64,000 nt of DNA, from positions 1 to 64,000 of the forward strand of contig NZ_JAHLOQ010000014.1 in NCBI RefSeq assembly GCF_018917435.1, read 5' to 3'. Under the pieces are notes generated by a model. It searched no databases. It was not told the origin of the DNA and saw only the letters and a program-made list of their open reading frames with translations. Below are positions 52,486 to 62,551 of this stretch, one piece after another. The stretch's first letter is position 1, and the number at the start of each line of letters is the position of its first letter. A program made the position numbers and the translations under genes. Source of the DNA: Intestinibacter bartlettii (GTDB taxonomy: Bacteria; Bacillota; Clostridia; Peptostreptococcales; Peptostreptococcaceae).

Positions 52486-53334
52486 TTAGTCAATTAATGT
52501 TCCTACCCCTGCATCTGTAAATAATTCAGTTATAATTGAATGTCTAACTCTACCATCTAAAATGTGAACCTTTTTTACCCCTTGGTTTAAAGCTTCTATA
52601 CAACTATTTATTTTTGGAATCATTCCACCTGTTATAACTCCATTTTCAAATAGTATCGGTAAGTCTTCTTTATATACATGTGATATTAAACTTTCATCCA
52701 TTGATGGTTCTTCTAATAGTCCTGGTACATCTGTCAAAAGTATATATTTTTCTGCTTTAAGTGCCCCAGCTATTGCAGAAGCTGCTATATCACCATTTAT
52801 ATTATAGATATTACCCTCTCTATCAGCCCCTACTGTAGCAATCATAGAAATATATCCTGCATCAAGGTTATCTTTTATTATTTGTGGATTTATTTCAACT
52901 ATTTTTCCTACATAACCTAAATCTTCTTGTGTAGGTTCACAAATTAGCATATTTCCATCTATACCACAAAGGCCAACTGCTTTTCCACCTCTTTCATTTA
53001 TTTTTAATACTAATTCTTTATTAACTTTTCCGGCAAGAACCATCTCTACAACTTCCATTGTATCTTCATCTGTATATCTTAAGCCATTTATAAATTCACT
53101 TTGTATTTTTAATCTGTCTAACATTTTATTAATTTCCGGTCCTCCACCATGAACCACAACTATATTGATTCCAACATAACTCATAAGAATTATGTCTTCC
53201 ATAACAGATTCTTTTAATCGCTCATTTTTCATTGCATTTCCACCATATTTTATTACCATAGTTTTGCCACTATGCTTTTCGATATATGGAAGCATTTCTA
53301 TCAACATTTTTGCTTTATCATCATTAAATCTCAT
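52486..53334 (-). CDS. argB: Acetylglutamate kinase
   Basis: Phosphorylates N-acetylglutamate with ATP, the second step of arginine synthesis. The 282-aa protein shows VIKYGGNAM (about 23-31), VVHGGGPEIN (about 59-68) and GGMIPKINSC near residue 242, the kinase family's substrate and nucleotide sites. The N-terminal helix LIEMLPYIEKHSGK is of the type associated with hexameric, arginine-inhibited enzymes. It lies between argJ and argD on the same strand. Confidence 0.94.
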   Translation of the reverse strand: MRFNDDKAKMLIEMLPYIEKHSGKTMVIKYGGNAMKNERLKESVMEDIILMSYVGINIVVVHGGGPEINKMLDRLKIQSEFINGLRYTDEDTMEVVEMVLAGKVNKELVLKINERGGKAVGLCGIDGNMLICEPTQEDLGYVGKIVEINPQIIKDNLDAGYISMIATVGADREGNIYNINGDIAASAIAGALKAEKYILLTDVPGLLEEPSMDESLISHVYKEDLPILFENGVITGGMIPKINSCIEALNQGVKKVHILDGRVRHSIITELFTDAGVGTLID

Positions 53335-53380
53335 AATTATTCATCCCCAATTTTAACTTTATATTATTTTAAATCTACTA

Positions 53381-54598
53381 TTAACTTCTATAACTACCAT
53401 TAATTCTAACATACTCGTATGTTAAATCGCATCCCCATGCATTTGCCATTTCCTCTCCCATTTTAAGATCTACTATGATAGTTATCTCATCATCTTCTAA
53501 TATACTTTTTGCTTTCTTTTCGTTAAATTTAAGAGGTTCTCCATCTTTACAAACTTCAATATACCCCTTTTTACTTTCAAAAATTATATCTATTTTATTT
53601 GGGTCAAATTCAGAACCTTCACATCCTATTGCACATAGAATTCTCCCCCAGTTTGCGTCTGAACCAAATATAGCTGCTTTAACCATTGTTGATGTTATAA
53701 CCGCTTTTGATAATCTAGCTGCTGTTTCTTCTGTTAAAGCACCTTCTACAACACATTCAATAAGTTTCGTTGCCCCTTCGCCATCTCTAGCTACTAACTT
53801 AGCAAGTTCTGTACATATATAAACCAATGCTTGTAAAAATGTATCGTAATTTCTATCTTTTTCTGTTATTTTTTCATTTCCTGCTTTTCCATTTGCTAAA
53901 ACTATCGCCATATCATTTGTACTTGTTTGCCCATCAACACTTATTCTGTTAAAACTTTTATTTGTTGCATATCTTAATGCATCTTGCAATAAACTTTGAT
54001 CTATATCTATATCTGATGTTACAAATGCAAGAACTGTTCCCATATTCGGGTGTATCATTCCAGAACCTTTTGCCATTCCACCTACAATTACCTTTTTACC
54101 GTCTATATCAATAGAAACTGTTATTTCTTTTTTTATCATGTCAGTAGTCATAATTCCTTCTCTAGCAGCCATATGTCCCCTTTTACTAAGCTGACTAGCC
54201 AACTTACCAACATTATTTTCTATCAAATCTATTTTTAGTGGTTCCCCTATAACACCTGTAGAAGCAACTAAAACATCTTCTGGAGCTAAATTTAGAACAT
54301 CTGCTGTTGCATTTGCCATTCTAAATGCATGTTCTAACCCTTCTTTCCCATTGAAAGTATTCGCATTTGCACTGTTTATTATTATTGCCTGTGCCTTTCC
54401 ATCTTGTATATGTTTACTTGTAACATATATAGGATTGGCTTTTATTTTATTTTGAGTGAATACTGCAGCTGCATTGCACATTGTATCAGAATATACAAGC
54501 GCAATATCCTTTTTCTCCACATTTCTTCTAAGACCTACATGCATCCCAGATGCTGTAAATCCTTTTGCTGCTGTAACTCCCCCCTTAATAATTTCCAT
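53381..54598 (-). CDS. argJ: Bifunctional ornithine acetyltransferase / N-acetylglutamate synthase
   Basis: Recycles the acetyl group from N-acetylornithine to glutamate. The 405-aa precursor is expected to self-cleave before Thr188 in HPNMGTVLAF, giving alpha and beta chains; the residue before it is Gly where most ArgJ have Ala. STGVIGEPL (about 113-121) supplies the oxyanion hole. I take the ATG at 54598; a TTG codon directly before it is an equal candidate by spacing from AGGGGGC. Whether it is bifunctional or only recycles cannot be told, but no argA is visible here. Confidence 0.93.
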   Translation of the reverse strand: MEIIKGGVTAAKGFTASGMHVGLRRNVEKKDIALVYSDTMCNAAAVFTQNKIKANPIYVTSKHIQDGKAQAIIINSANANTFNGKEGLEHAFRMANATADVLNLAPEDVLVASTGVIGEPLKIDLIENNVGKLASQLSKRGHMAAREGIMTTDMIKKEITVSIDIDGKKVIVGGMAKGSGMIHPNMGTVLAFVTSDIDIDQSLLQDALRYATNKSFNRISVDGQTSTNDMAIVLANGKAGNEKITEKDRNYDTFLQALVYICTELAKLVARDGEGATKLIECVVEGALTEETAARLSKAVITSTMVKAAIFGSDANWGRILCAIGCEGSEFDPNKIDIIFESKKGYIEVCKDGEPLKFNEKKAKSILEDDEITIIVDLKMGEEMANAWGCDLTYEYVRINGSYRS

Positions 54599-54623
54599 CA
54601 ATATTATCGCCCCCTTATGTTAT

Positions 54624-55658
54624 TTAAAATGCTGTTGCCATTGTGCTTAATCCTTCACATTCATCAAATCCAAGCATCAAATTCATATTTTGTATTGCTT
54701 GACCTGCTGAACCTTTAACCATATTATCTATAGTTGAGCATATAATTACTTTAGATTTATTTTCGTGCACTGATATTGCACATTTATTAGATAATCTAAC
54801 GTGTTTCACTGTCGCAACTTGGCCTAATGGTAATACATCTACAAATGGTTTATCTTTGTAGAATTCTTCTAATTCCTTTTGTATCTTTTCTATTGTAACG
54901 CCTTCCGCTTTATCACAATAAATAGTTGATAATATTCCTCTGTTCATTGGTGCTAAAATAGGAGTAAATATTATTTCTACTGGTTCTCCTGCTGCATCAG
55001 TTAAGTTTTGTTCTATTTCTGGAGTATGTCTATGATTTCCTATTTTATAAGGAACCATATTTTCATTTATTTCTGGATAATGGCTAAGTAATGTAAGACC
55101 TCTTCCTGCTCCAGTTACACCTGATTTTGAATCAGCTACTATGCCTTCTTTTTTAATTAATTTTGCTTTTAATAATGGCATAAGAGGTAATGATATACTA
55201 GTTACATAACATCCTGGGTTAGCTATAACTTTCGCATTTTTTATTTCATCTTTATAATGTTCACAAAGCCCGTAAACTGCTTCTTCATGCAATTTTTTAT
55301 CTATAAAAGATACGTTATACCATTCCTTGAAAGTTTCTTCATCTTTCAATCTGAAATCAGCCCCTAAATCAACAACTTTTTTCCCCTCTTTAACTGCTTG
55401 TAATACAAAGTTCTCACTAACACCATGTGGTAAAGCTGTAAATATAAAGTCACTATTTTTTATTACATCTTCATTATTCATGCACTTCATGTCATTTCCT
55501 ATACCTACACTTGGATATACTTCTGTAATACTTTTATCTACAAAAGAATTTGATCCTATCGCTGATAATTCTACTTGCGGATGTTCATTTAATAATCTTA
55601 TTAATTCTACTCCTACATAACCTGTAGCTCCGATTATTCCCACTTTAACTTTACTCAT
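54624..55658 (-). CDS. argC: N-acetyl-gamma-glutamyl-phosphate reductase
   Basis: NADPH-dependent reductase making N-acetylglutamate semialdehyde. The 344-aa protein has the nucleotide-binding GIIGATGYVGVEL (8-20) and the catalytic Cys150 in IANPGCYVTS. It is the first gene of the arginine operon, immediately downstream of the T-box leader, so the whole operon should respond to uncharged tRNA. AAGGGG precedes the ATG at 55658. Confidence 0.95.
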   Translation of the reverse strand: MSKVKVGIIGATGYVGVELIRLLNEHPQVELSAIGSNSFVDKSITEVYPSVGIGNDMKCMNNEDVIKNSDFIFTALPHGVSENFVLQAVKEGKKVVDLGADFRLKDEETFKEWYNVSFIDKKLHEEAVYGLCEHYKDEIKNAKVIANPGCYVTSISLPLMPLLKAKLIKKEGIVADSKSGVTGAGRGLTLLSHYPEINENMVPYKIGNHRHTPEIEQNLTDAAGEPVEIIFTPILAPMNRGILSTIYCDKAEGVTIEKIQKELEEFYKDKPFVDVLPLGQVATVKHVRLSNKCAISVHENKSKVIICSTIDNMVKGSAGQAIQNMNLMLGFDECEGLSTMATAF

Positions 55659-55687
55659 TTTATTTCAATCCCCTTTTATTATTTTTT

Positions 55688-56012
55688 ATCAAAAAAGCCC
55701 CTTGAACTAAATTCAAGAGGCGAAATTCCGCGGTACCACTCTTTTTGATAAATTTTCTTAATCTAAGCTTTTAACAAATTCAGTATATTAAAAAAGTCCC
55801 TCGGTTAAAAAACCAAGAGACGAATATACCGCGTTACCACTCTTCTTGATAAGAAACTTATCCACTCTATTCTTTTAAGGCAAGATTACCTGTTTCCATA
55901 CTCGATTCAAGAAACATTCTCCAAAGTTCTCTTCACAATAAGTTTCTTTACCTGGCTTCCACCATCCCAAGCTCTCTATAAATTAAACTTATGCTACTAT
56001 CTTTATCATTGA
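55688..56012 (-). promoter_or_regulatory. T-box leader of the arg operon with duplicated antiterminator/terminator
   Basis: Read leftward, 56012 starts a Stem I region (GATAGTAGCATAAG, the GGTGGAAGCC loop) followed by the T-box AGTGGTAACGCGG (55841-55829) and terminator GTCTCTTGG...CCGAGGGAC plus T-run (55821-55790). Then comes a second T-box AGTGGTACCGCGG (55740-55728) and a second terminator GCCTCTTGAA...TTCAAGGGGC plus T-run (55721-55691). Only 70-odd nt lie between the modules, too few for a second Stem I. The loop triplet AGA (55932-55930, in TGTGAAGAGAAC) would specify arginine, but the register is uncertain. Confidence 0.92.
55728..55852 (-). repeat. Duplicated T-box blocks
   Basis: A 24-nt block around the T-box core occurs at 55829-55852 and again at 55728-55751, differing at two positions. 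This is the direct evidence for duplication of the antiterminator part of the leader. Confidence 0.9.
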
Positions 56013-56114
56013 ATTTATCCTATTTATTTTCCAAATAATGTAAATTATTGTATTATATATAAAATGATATAAAACTTTTAATATTCTGTCAATAAATTAT
56101 TTTTATTTTATAAA

Positions 56115-56690
56115 TTAAATTTTTTCTTTAAGTTCATCGACTGATAACTCTATTAAAGCTTTTATTTTTTTTCTTCTTTCTCTTATATCTTTATTTTCTT
56201 CGATTATCCTTTTTCGTGCTAATCCCAAAAGTTCAATATATTCCTCATATGATTCATCATATGTTTCCTCTAGCTCTTTTTTTATTTTAGCCGATAGTGA
56301 TGGACTATTCCCCCCTGTAGATATACTTAATAATAATTCTCCTCGTTTCACATATGATGGAACTGTAAAGTTAGAAATATTCTTATCATCTACTACATTC
56401 ACTAATTTTCCTTTTTCATTACAGTAAGTTCCGATTTTATGATTTATTTCTTTATTATTAGTGGCTGCTACTACTACAAATGAATCTTCTATATATCTTT
56501 CATTATATTCATCATAAATCATCTCAATTTTATCTTTTATTTCACTAAATTCATCTACAAATTCTTTTGAAACTACAGTAACTTTTTTACCAAAATCTAA
56601 AAAATTTGTAACCTTTCTATAAGCTACTTTGCCCCCACCGATTATTGTAATTTTCATATTTTGTATATTTAAATTTATTGGATAAAGCAT
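56115..56690 (-). CDS. sirC: Precorrin-2 dehydrogenase (SirC/Met8-like)
   Basis: NAD-dependent oxidation of precorrin-2 to sirohydrochlorin, the entry to sirohaem and anaerobic cobalamin synthesis. The 191-aa protein carries the Rossmann motif IIGGGKVAYRK (about 15-25), VVAATNNKEIN, and STGGNSPSLSAKIKKELE in the second domain, abbreviated GGNSPSLSA. It lacks a C-terminal methyltransferase (CysG fusion), which is supplied by the CobA/HemD gene here. AAAGGGG precedes the ATG. It is separated from the main tetrapyrrole operon by sstT. Ferrochelatase activity is possible as in Met8p. Confidence 0.92.
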   Translation of the reverse strand: MLYPINLNIQNMKITIIGGGKVAYRKVTNFLDFGKKVTVVSKEFVDEFSEIKDKIEMIYDEYNERYIEDSFVVVAATNNKEINHKIGTYCNEKGKLVNVVDDKNISNFTVPSYVKRGELLLSISTGGNSPSLSAKIKKELEETYDESYEEYIELLGLARKRIIEENKDIRERRKKIKALIELSVDELKEKI

Positions 56691-56762
56691 TATAAGCCCC
56701 TTTCTTCCTATTATTTATTTAATTATAAAACCTCAATCTAAAAATATTATATCACAGCATTA

Positions 56763-56808
56763 TAAAAGGCTACTATAAAGTAGTTTTTACCTCATAATAG
56801 CCTTTTTA
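56763..56808 (-). terminator. Terminator of sstT
   Basis: AAAAGGCTA (56764-56772) pairs with TAGCCTTTT (56798-56806), with A/T flanks; an inner CTAC/GTAG hairpin also exists. Confidence 0.65.
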
Positions 56809-56840
56809 GTATCCTATTCTAATTTAATTAATTTTAATTA

Positions 56841-58070
56841 CTATACAGGAAGTTTTCTTCCTTCTTTTCTCCATTCCTTAAACTCTGCTGCTGCAGTAAA
56901 TAAAGCATCTGTTGAAGAGTTAAGTCCTGTTTCACAAGAGTCTTGTATAACTCCTATTATAAATCCTACACCAACCATTTGCATAGCTATGTCATTTGAT
57001 ATACCAAATAAACTACAAGCTAATGGTATAAGTAAAAGTGATCCCCCAGCAACTCCTGATGCACCACATGCAGAAACTGCAGATAATACACTAAGAACTA
57101 TAGCTGTTGGTATATCTACTTCTATTCCTAATGTGTGAACAGCTGCTAAAGATAATACTGTAATTGTAACTGCTGCACCACCCATATTTATAGTAGCCCC
57201 TAAAGGAATTGATACTGAATAGTTATCTTCATTTAAGCCTAGGTTTTCACATAGTTCCATGTTAACTGGTATATTTGCTGCTGAACTACGAGTAAAGAAT
57301 GCAGTTATACCACTTTCTTTTAAACATTTAAATACTAATGGATATGGATTTTTTCTTATATTTAAATATACTATTATTGGATTTACTACGAATGCAACAA
57401 CTGCCATACATCCTAATAATAATGCTAATAATGAACCATAATCTTTAAATATACCCATACCATTTGTTGATATAGCAGTGAAAACTAACCCTAATATACC
57501 AAATGGAGCAAAGCTTATAACCCATCTTACTGCTTGTGTAACAGCATTTGAAACATCGCCTAAGAATTCTTTTGTTTTATCTGAAGCTTGTCTTAATGCT
57601 AAACCAAATATTACTGCCCAAGCTAGTATACCAACATAGTTTGCATCTACTATAGACCCAACTGGATTACTAACTACATTAAGTAATAATGTTTTTAAAA
57701 CTTCGCCTATTCCACCAGGTGCTGTTGCGCCTTCAGCTGCAGCTGCTGCACCTAAATTAACTGTAACTGGGAATATAAAACTTCCTACAACTGCTACTAA
57801 AGCAGAACAGAAAGTACCAATTAAGTATAATGCTATAACTGAACCCATGTTGCTCTTCTTACCTTCTTTATGTTGTGCTAATGCACCCATAACTAAGAAG
57901 AATACTAATACTGGCGCTACTGCTTTTAGTGCCCCAACAAATAATTCACCTAAAAGTCCTATTACTGTTGCTTTTGGAGCAGCTAAACCTAAAATAATAC
58001 CAATTATCATACCTACTAGTATACGTTTAACTAAACTTATGCTGTTCCATTTTTCCAAAATACCTTTCAT
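56841..58070 (-). CDS. sstT: Sodium:serine/threonine symporter SstT
   Basis: Membrane symporter of 409 aa in the dicarboxylate/amino-acid:cation (DAACS) family, importing serine and threonine with Na+. It has about eight helices and two re-entrant loops; the hairpin-1 Ser motif is [14 protein letters not shown], the TM7 sodium site is [10 protein letters not shown] and the hairpin-2 region [19 protein letters not shown] in shortened form GASGVAGGS. The start is the ATG at 58070 after GGGAGG; the longer frame to 58100 is unlikely. Single-gene unit between sirC and hemB. Confidence 0.92.
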   Translation of the reverse strand: MKGILEKWNSISLVKRILVGMIIGIILGLAAPKATVIGLLGELFVGALKAVAPVLVFFLVMGALAQHKEGKKSNMGSVIALYLIGTFCSALVAVVGSFIFPVTVNLGAAAAAEGATAPGGIGEVLKTLLLNVVSNPVGSIVDANYVGILAWAVIFGLALRQASDKTKEFLGDVSNAVTQAVRWVISFAPFGILGLVFTAISTNGMGIFKDYGSLLALLLGCMAVVAFVVNPIIVYLNIRKNPYPLVFKCLKESGITAFFTRSSAANIPVNMELCENLGLNEDNYSVSIPLGATINMGGAAVTITVLSLAAVHTLGIEVDIPTAIVLSVLSAVSACGASGVAGGSLLLIPLACSLFGISNDIAMQMVGVGFIIGVIQDSCETGLNSSTDALFTAAAEFKEWRKEGRKLPV

Positions 58071-58305
58071 AAACCATTCCTCCCTATAATTTTTGTGCAT
58101 ATATAATAAGCAAAAATAATTACACCCCTTTATTTGTAATATTTTTCCTATTATTTATTATTAATAATACAATATTTTCCTATGAATTGCCATAAAAAAA
58201 CAAAAAGTCTAAATTTTCTAAATTCGCATTTTGTATTTTTATTTTTAAGTTTAAATTGATTATCTTTTTTATTTTTATCTACACTATTAAACATTGGTAA
58301 ATAAA

Positions 58306-58350
58306 TAAAAAACTCTTCCCTTTAGAAATTTAAAGGAAAGAGTTTTATTA
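58306..58350 (-). terminator. Terminator of the hem/cbi operon
   Basis: AAAACTCTTCCCTTTA (58309-58324) pairs with TAAAGGAAAGAGTTTT (58331-58346), one mismatch; leftward tail TTTTTTATTTATTT. It follows the hemB stop by about 30 nt. Confidence 0.88.
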
Positions 58351-58376
58351 TCTTTTATATTATATTTTAGAGAACC

Positions 58377-59354
58377 TTATTTATTTGCATCAATGAATTT
58401 TGCTAAGTCTTTTGCAAAATATGTGATTATTATTGTAGCACCTGCTCTTTTTATAGACATTACTGCCTCATAAATTGCATCTTCACTTAATAATCCTTTT
58501 TTAACAGCCTCTTTTAACATAGAATATTCTCCACTTACATTGTAAGCTGCTATTGGTAAATCATAATTATCTTTAAATCTTCTTATTATATCTAAATAAG
58601 AAAGTGCTGGTTTTACCATTATTATATCTGCACCTTCTGCAATATCTAAATCAGCTTCTATCATAGCTTCATTAGAATTTGCTGGATCCATTTGATATGT
58701 TTTTCTGTCTCCGAATGCTGGTGCTGAATTTGCCGCATCTCTGAATGGTCCATAGAATGCTGATGCATATTTTGCACTATATGCCATTATTGCAACTGTT
58801 TCGTATCCATTTTCATCTAATGCATTTCTAATTGCTCCGATTCTTCCATCCATCATATCAGAAGGAGCTACCATATCTGCACCTGCTTTTGCATAACTAA
58901 CAGCTATTTTTGATAGATATTCTAATGTTTTATCATTATCTACATAGCCATCTTCAGTTAATATTCCACAATGTCCATGGCTAGTATATTCACACATGCA
59001 AACATCACATATTACATCCATTTCTGGTGCAACTTCTTTTATTTTTCTTATACCTTGTTGTAATGCTCCATTATCATTGTATGCTTCACTACCACAACAG
59101 TCTTTTTTACTATCATCAGGAACACCGAATAAGATTACATGTTGTATTCCTAATTCAACTAATTCTTTTATTTCATCTTCCAACATATCTACAGAAAAAT
59201 GATATACACCTTCCATAGAAGATATTTCTCTTTTTATATTTTGACCATCTACTATAAATAGTGGATAGATTAAATCTTCTTTTTGTAATTTTGTTTCTCT
59301 TACTAAATTTCTTATAGCTTTTGTAGCTCTAAGTCTTCTTGGTCTTCTTAACAT
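58377..59354 (-). CDS. hemB: Delta-aminolevulinic acid dehydratase (porphobilinogen synthase)
   Basis: Condenses two 5-aminolevulinates to porphobilinogen. The 325-aa protein has the catalytic zinc cysteines C119, C121 and C129 in [14 protein letters not shown], and the two Schiff-base lysines K195 ([14 protein letters not shown]) and K248 ([10 protein letters not shown]). AGGGGC lies before the ATG at 59354, 27 nt after the cobA/hemD stop. It is the last gene of the operon. Confidence 0.96.
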   Translation of the reverse strand: MLRRPRRLRATKAIRNLVRETKLQKEDLIYPLFIVDGQNIKREISSMEGVYHFSVDMLEDEIKELVELGIQHVILFGVPDDSKKDCCGSEAYNDNGALQQGIRKIKEVAPEMDVICDVCMCEYTSHGHCGILTEDGYVDNDKTLEYLSKIAVSYAKAGADMVAPSDMMDGRIGAIRNALDENGYETVAIMAYSAKYASAFYGPFRDAANSAPAFGDRKTYQMDPANSNEAMIEADLDIAEGADIIMVKPALSYLDIIRRFKDNYDLPIAAYNVSGEYSMLKEAVKKGLLSEDAIYEAVMSIKRAGATIIITYFAKDLAKFIDANK

Positions 59355-59380
59355 TTTTTTGCCCCTTTCATCTTGGCAGC

Positions 59381-60883
59381 CTATTCTGACATTGCATCTA
59401 TCATACTTTCAATAGATGCATTTTCTGATTCTTTATATACCTGTAAACCATTATCTAATATAGTTTTTGTAGTTATTTTTCCTATTGATATTATTTTAGT
59501 ATTAGATAGTTTACTCTTATTTTCTTCACCTATTAAATTTATAAAATTAGTTACAGTTGATGAACTAGCAAATGTTATATAATCTAGATTTCCTTCTTCT
59601 AATGCACTTATTGCTTCTTCCTTTTTGCTATCATCCATAACACTTTCATATGTTATAACTTCTGTAACATTAGATATTTCATTTAATTTTTTAACTAAGA
59701 AATCTCTAGCATTTTTAGCTCTAGGAATTAATATTTTGTCCTCTTTAGTTACAATATCTTTCAATTCATCATATAATGATTCTCCTATAGCTTTTTTTGG
59801 AACTATATCTGCCTTAATACCTCTTCTTGCTATGGCTTTAGATGTTGCAGCACCAATTGAGCAAACTTTTATATTTGCAAGAGCTCTACAATCTAATCCC
59901 ATTTCATCTAGTTTGTCAAAGAATATATCTACTCCATTTTTACTAGTTAAAACTAAGTATGTATAATCTTTTATATTCTTAATTTCATTTTCTAGTTCTT
60001 TATTATTTTGAACTTTTTCAATTTTTATTGTTGGTATTTCTATAGGATTTCCACCTAAATCCATTATTCTTTCTACTAGTTTGCTGTTTTGACTTCTTGA
60101 TCTTGTAACCATTATACTTTTACCAAATAGAGGTTTTTTCTCAAAGAAATTTAATGTATCTCTAAGATTTACAACTGTTCCTACAACTATCAATGTCGGA
60201 GGTTTTACTTCTTCTTTTATTGCTACTTCATAAGCATTTTCAAGAGTAGCAGTCACAACTCTTTGGTTATATCTAGTTGCCCAACTTACAAATGCAACAG
60301 GAGTATCTTTAGACATACCTTCTTTAATTAAATTCTCACTTATATTTTTTAAATTTGCTACACCCATTAAAAATACAAGTGTACCTTTCATATTAGCTAA
60401 TGCATTCCAGTTTATTTCAGGATTTTCCTTTCCATCTTTTCTAAGATGACCTGTTATAACATGAAATGATGATGCATGGTCTCTATGAGTTATTGGAATC
60501 CCAGCATAACAAAGTCCACCGATTGCAGAAGTTACCCCTGGAACCACTTCAAAATCTATTCCTTCTTCTTTAAGCAGTTCTCCTTCTTCTCCACCTCTAC
60601 CAAATACATATGGGTCTCCACCCTTTAGTCTTGTTACTATTTTTCCTTCTAAAGCTTTATCTGCTATTATTCTATTGATTTGGTCTTGTGGTACTAAATG
60701 ATTGCTTGATGCTTTACCAACATTGATAAATTCACAACCCTTTTTTGCTTCCTTTAAATAATTTATATTAGCAAGTCTGTCATAAACTATAACATCAGCT
60801 TTTCTTATACACTCTAAGCCTTTTAATGTTAGTAGTTTATAATCTCCAGGTCCTGCTCCCACTAAGTAAACTTTCCCCTTCAT
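59381..60883 (-). CDS. cobA-hemD: Fused uroporphyrinogen-III methyltransferase / uroporphyrinogen-III synthase
   Basis: A 500-aa fusion. Residues about 1-240 are the SAM-dependent methyltransferase CobA/Sum[38 protein letters not shown] and ITHRDHASS, making precorrin-2. Residues about 255-500 are uroporphyrinogen-III synthase (HemD), poorly conserved as a rule, recognised by [26 protein letters not shown] and [10 protein letters not shown]. The start ATG overlaps the hemC stop codon in TAATG. The fusion is common in clostridia and couples ring closure to precorrin formation. Confidence 0.95.
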   Translation of the reverse strand: MKGKVYLVGAGPGDYKLLTLKGLECIRKADVIVYDRLANINYLKEAKKGCEFINVGKASSNHLVPQDQINRIIADKALEGKIVTRLKGGDPYVFGRGGEEGELLKEEGIDFEVVPGVTSAIGGLCYAGIPITHRDHASSFHVITGHLRKDGKENPEINWNALANMKGTLVFLMGVANLKNISENLIKEGMSKDTPVAFVSWATRYNQRVVTATLENAYEVAIKEEVKPPTLIVVGTVVNLRDTLNFFEKKPLFGKSIMVTRSRSQNSKLVERIMDLGGNPIEIPTIKIEKVQNNKELENEIKNIKDYTYLVLTSKNGVDIFFDKLDEMGLDCRALANIKVCSIGAATSKAIARRGIKADIVPKKAIGESLYDELKDIVTKEDKILIPRAKNARDFLVKKLNEISNVTEVITYESVMDDSKKEEAISALEEGNLDYITFASSSTVTNFINLIGEENKSKLSNTKIISIGKITTKTILDNGLQVYKESENASIESMIDAMSE

Positions 60884-61779
60884 TATTGTTCATACTCCTT
60901 TAATACACTTTTAGCTAATTCATATCCTATTGTTGATGCATCGGCTAGAGTTCCTTCTTGAGATTGAATTACTATTTTCTTTCCTTCACCATCTCCATAA
61001 AGTCCAGTTAAAGTGATTTTTTCACCTTCTATTTCGCAGTAAGCTCCCATAGGTATATGACAACTTCCATTAACACCTATTAAGAAACCTCTTTCTGCAT
61101 CGATTTGAATTTTCGTAGTGTCATCTTTTATTGAATTTATTATGTTCTCAGTTTCTTTATCATTTTCCCTAATTTCAAGAGCTAATATTCCTTGTGCTGG
61201 AGCAGGTAACATGATATCAGTTGGTATATAATAATCTATTTTATTATCTAAACCAGCCCTTTTTAATCCTGATGCTGCTAACACTACCCCATCAAGATTT
61301 TCTGTTTCTATTTTTCTTATTCTTGTTTCTATATTCCCTCTTATAGGTACTATTTCTAAGTCTGGTCTATGTTTTAATAATTGATATTTTCTTCTTTTAC
61401 TTCCTGTTCCTATTCTTGCACCTTTTGGTAAGTCATCTATACTTTTATAGCCTTCTTTAAATATAAGAGCATCTCTTGGATCTTCTCTCTTTGGAGAACT
61501 TGCAAATTTAAGCCCTTCTGGAAGATATGATGGCATATCTTTCATACTATGTACTGCCATATCTATCTCACCTTCTAGAAGACTTTTTTCTATTTCTTTT
61601 ACGAATAAACCTTTGTCGCCTATTTTATCTAGTGGTAGATCTTTTATTAAATCACCTTTTGTTTTTATAATTTTTATCTCAAATTCAACGCCTGGGTTAG
61701 CTTTTTTTAACTGTTCTACAACCCAATTAGTTTGAACAAGGGCTAAATTACTACCTCTAGTTCCTACTACTAATTTCAT
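60883..61779 (-). CDS. hemC: Hydroxymethylbilane synthase (porphobilinogen deaminase)
   Basis: Polymerises four porphobilinogens to hydroxymethylbilane. The 298-aa protein has the catalytic Asp81 in HSMKDMPSYLP, the Arg-rich TGSKRRKYQL, and Cys240 in VNGSCHIPMGA, which carries the dipyrromethane cofactor. AGGAG precedes the ATG. It lies between cbiL and cobA/hemD in the operon. Confidence 0.96.
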   Translation of the reverse strand: MKLVVGTRGSNLALVQTNWVVEQLKKANPGVEFEIKIIKTKGDLIKDLPLDKIGDKGLFVKEIEKSLLEGEIDMAVHSMKDMPSYLPEGLKFASSPKREDPRDALIFKEGYKSIDDLPKGARIGTGSKRRKYQLLKHRPDLEIVPIRGNIETRIRKIETENLDGVVLAASGLKRAGLDNKIDYYIPTDIMLPAPAQGILALEIRENDKETENIINSIKDDTTKIQIDAERGFLIGVNGSCHIPMGAYCEIEGEKITLTGLYGDGEGKKIVIQSQEGTLADASTIGYELAKSVLKEYEQ

Positions 61780-61806
61780 ATTTATCTCCTTAATGTTTTA
61801 AGATTA

Positions 61807-62514
61807 TTATTTTCTTTTATTGTTTTTATTAACTAATATTGTAGAAAAATATGATATTTTTTCTTGTAGATGAACATCCCTTAAATCGTGATAGACTACT
61901 TCTCTGTCTTGAGATGAGTTACTTACTAAAATAGCACTATCTATTAAATCGTATTTTTCTAGTTTTTCTATAATTTGTTTAAAATTCTTATAAACTTTCA
62001 TAAGAACCATACAATCATATGTCTGTAATGCTTTATCTATTTTTTCCTCTTCCATAGTGCATGGTATTACTATAAGTGGGTCTGTATCCATTACTAATGG
62101 GAAGTTTTGGTTTGATGCTATATTTGAAAAAGAAGAGATACCCGGTATAGTTTCAACTTCTACTTCATCCAATAATCTTTCCATTACATATACATATGTA
62201 CTATATATCATAGGGTCCCCTAAAGTTATAAACCCTACATTTTTCCCAGCTTTTACATCTGCCTCAATTTCCTCAGCAGCTTTATCCCATGCAGCCATTT
62301 TTTCTACCCCATCTGCACTCATTGGGAAGTGTCTTTGTTTTATTTCAACAGTTTCTGGTATATATTCTTTTACTATTGATAACGCTAAGCTATCTGAACC
62401 TTTTTTTGGTTCTGGTGTATATAATATGTCTAATATTTTAAATGTATTTACCGCTTTTACTGTTACCAATGAACTATCCCCTGGTCCAGTTCCTATTCCA
62501 TAAAATTTTGCCAT
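61807..62514 (-). CDS. cbiL: Cobalt-precorrin-2 C20-methyltransferase
   Basis: SAM-dependent tetrapyrrole methyltransferase of 235 aa, acting after cobalt insertion. Motifs are GIGTGPGDSSLVTVKA (about 6-21), FITLGDPMIYSTYVYV (about 95-110) and ETIPGISSFS, with the LGDPM loop typical of the C20 enzymes CbiL/CobI. GGAGG precedes the ATG at 62514. Neighbouring CbiK indicates the anaerobic (cobalt-early) route, hence CbiL rather than CobI. Confidence 0.93.
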   Translation of the reverse strand: MAKFYGIGTGPGDSSLVTVKAVNTFKILDILYTPEPKKGSDSLALSIVKEYIPETVEIKQRHFPMSADGVEKMAAWDKAAEEIEADVKAGKNVGFITLGDPMIYSTYVYVMERLLDEVEVETIPGISSFSNIASNQNFPLVMDTDPLIVIPCTMEEEKIDKALQTYDCMVLMKVYKNFKQIIEKLEKYDLIDSAILVSNSSQDREVVYHDLRDVHLQEKISYFSTILVNKNNKRK

Positions 62515-62551
62515 TACATTTCCTCCAATAGTGTGTTTGTAACCTAGTTTA

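Noticed and set aside
55659..56114. Two complete tandem T-boxes
   Set aside because: The sequence between the first terminator and the second T-box core is too short for a second Stem I, so it is a partial duplication.
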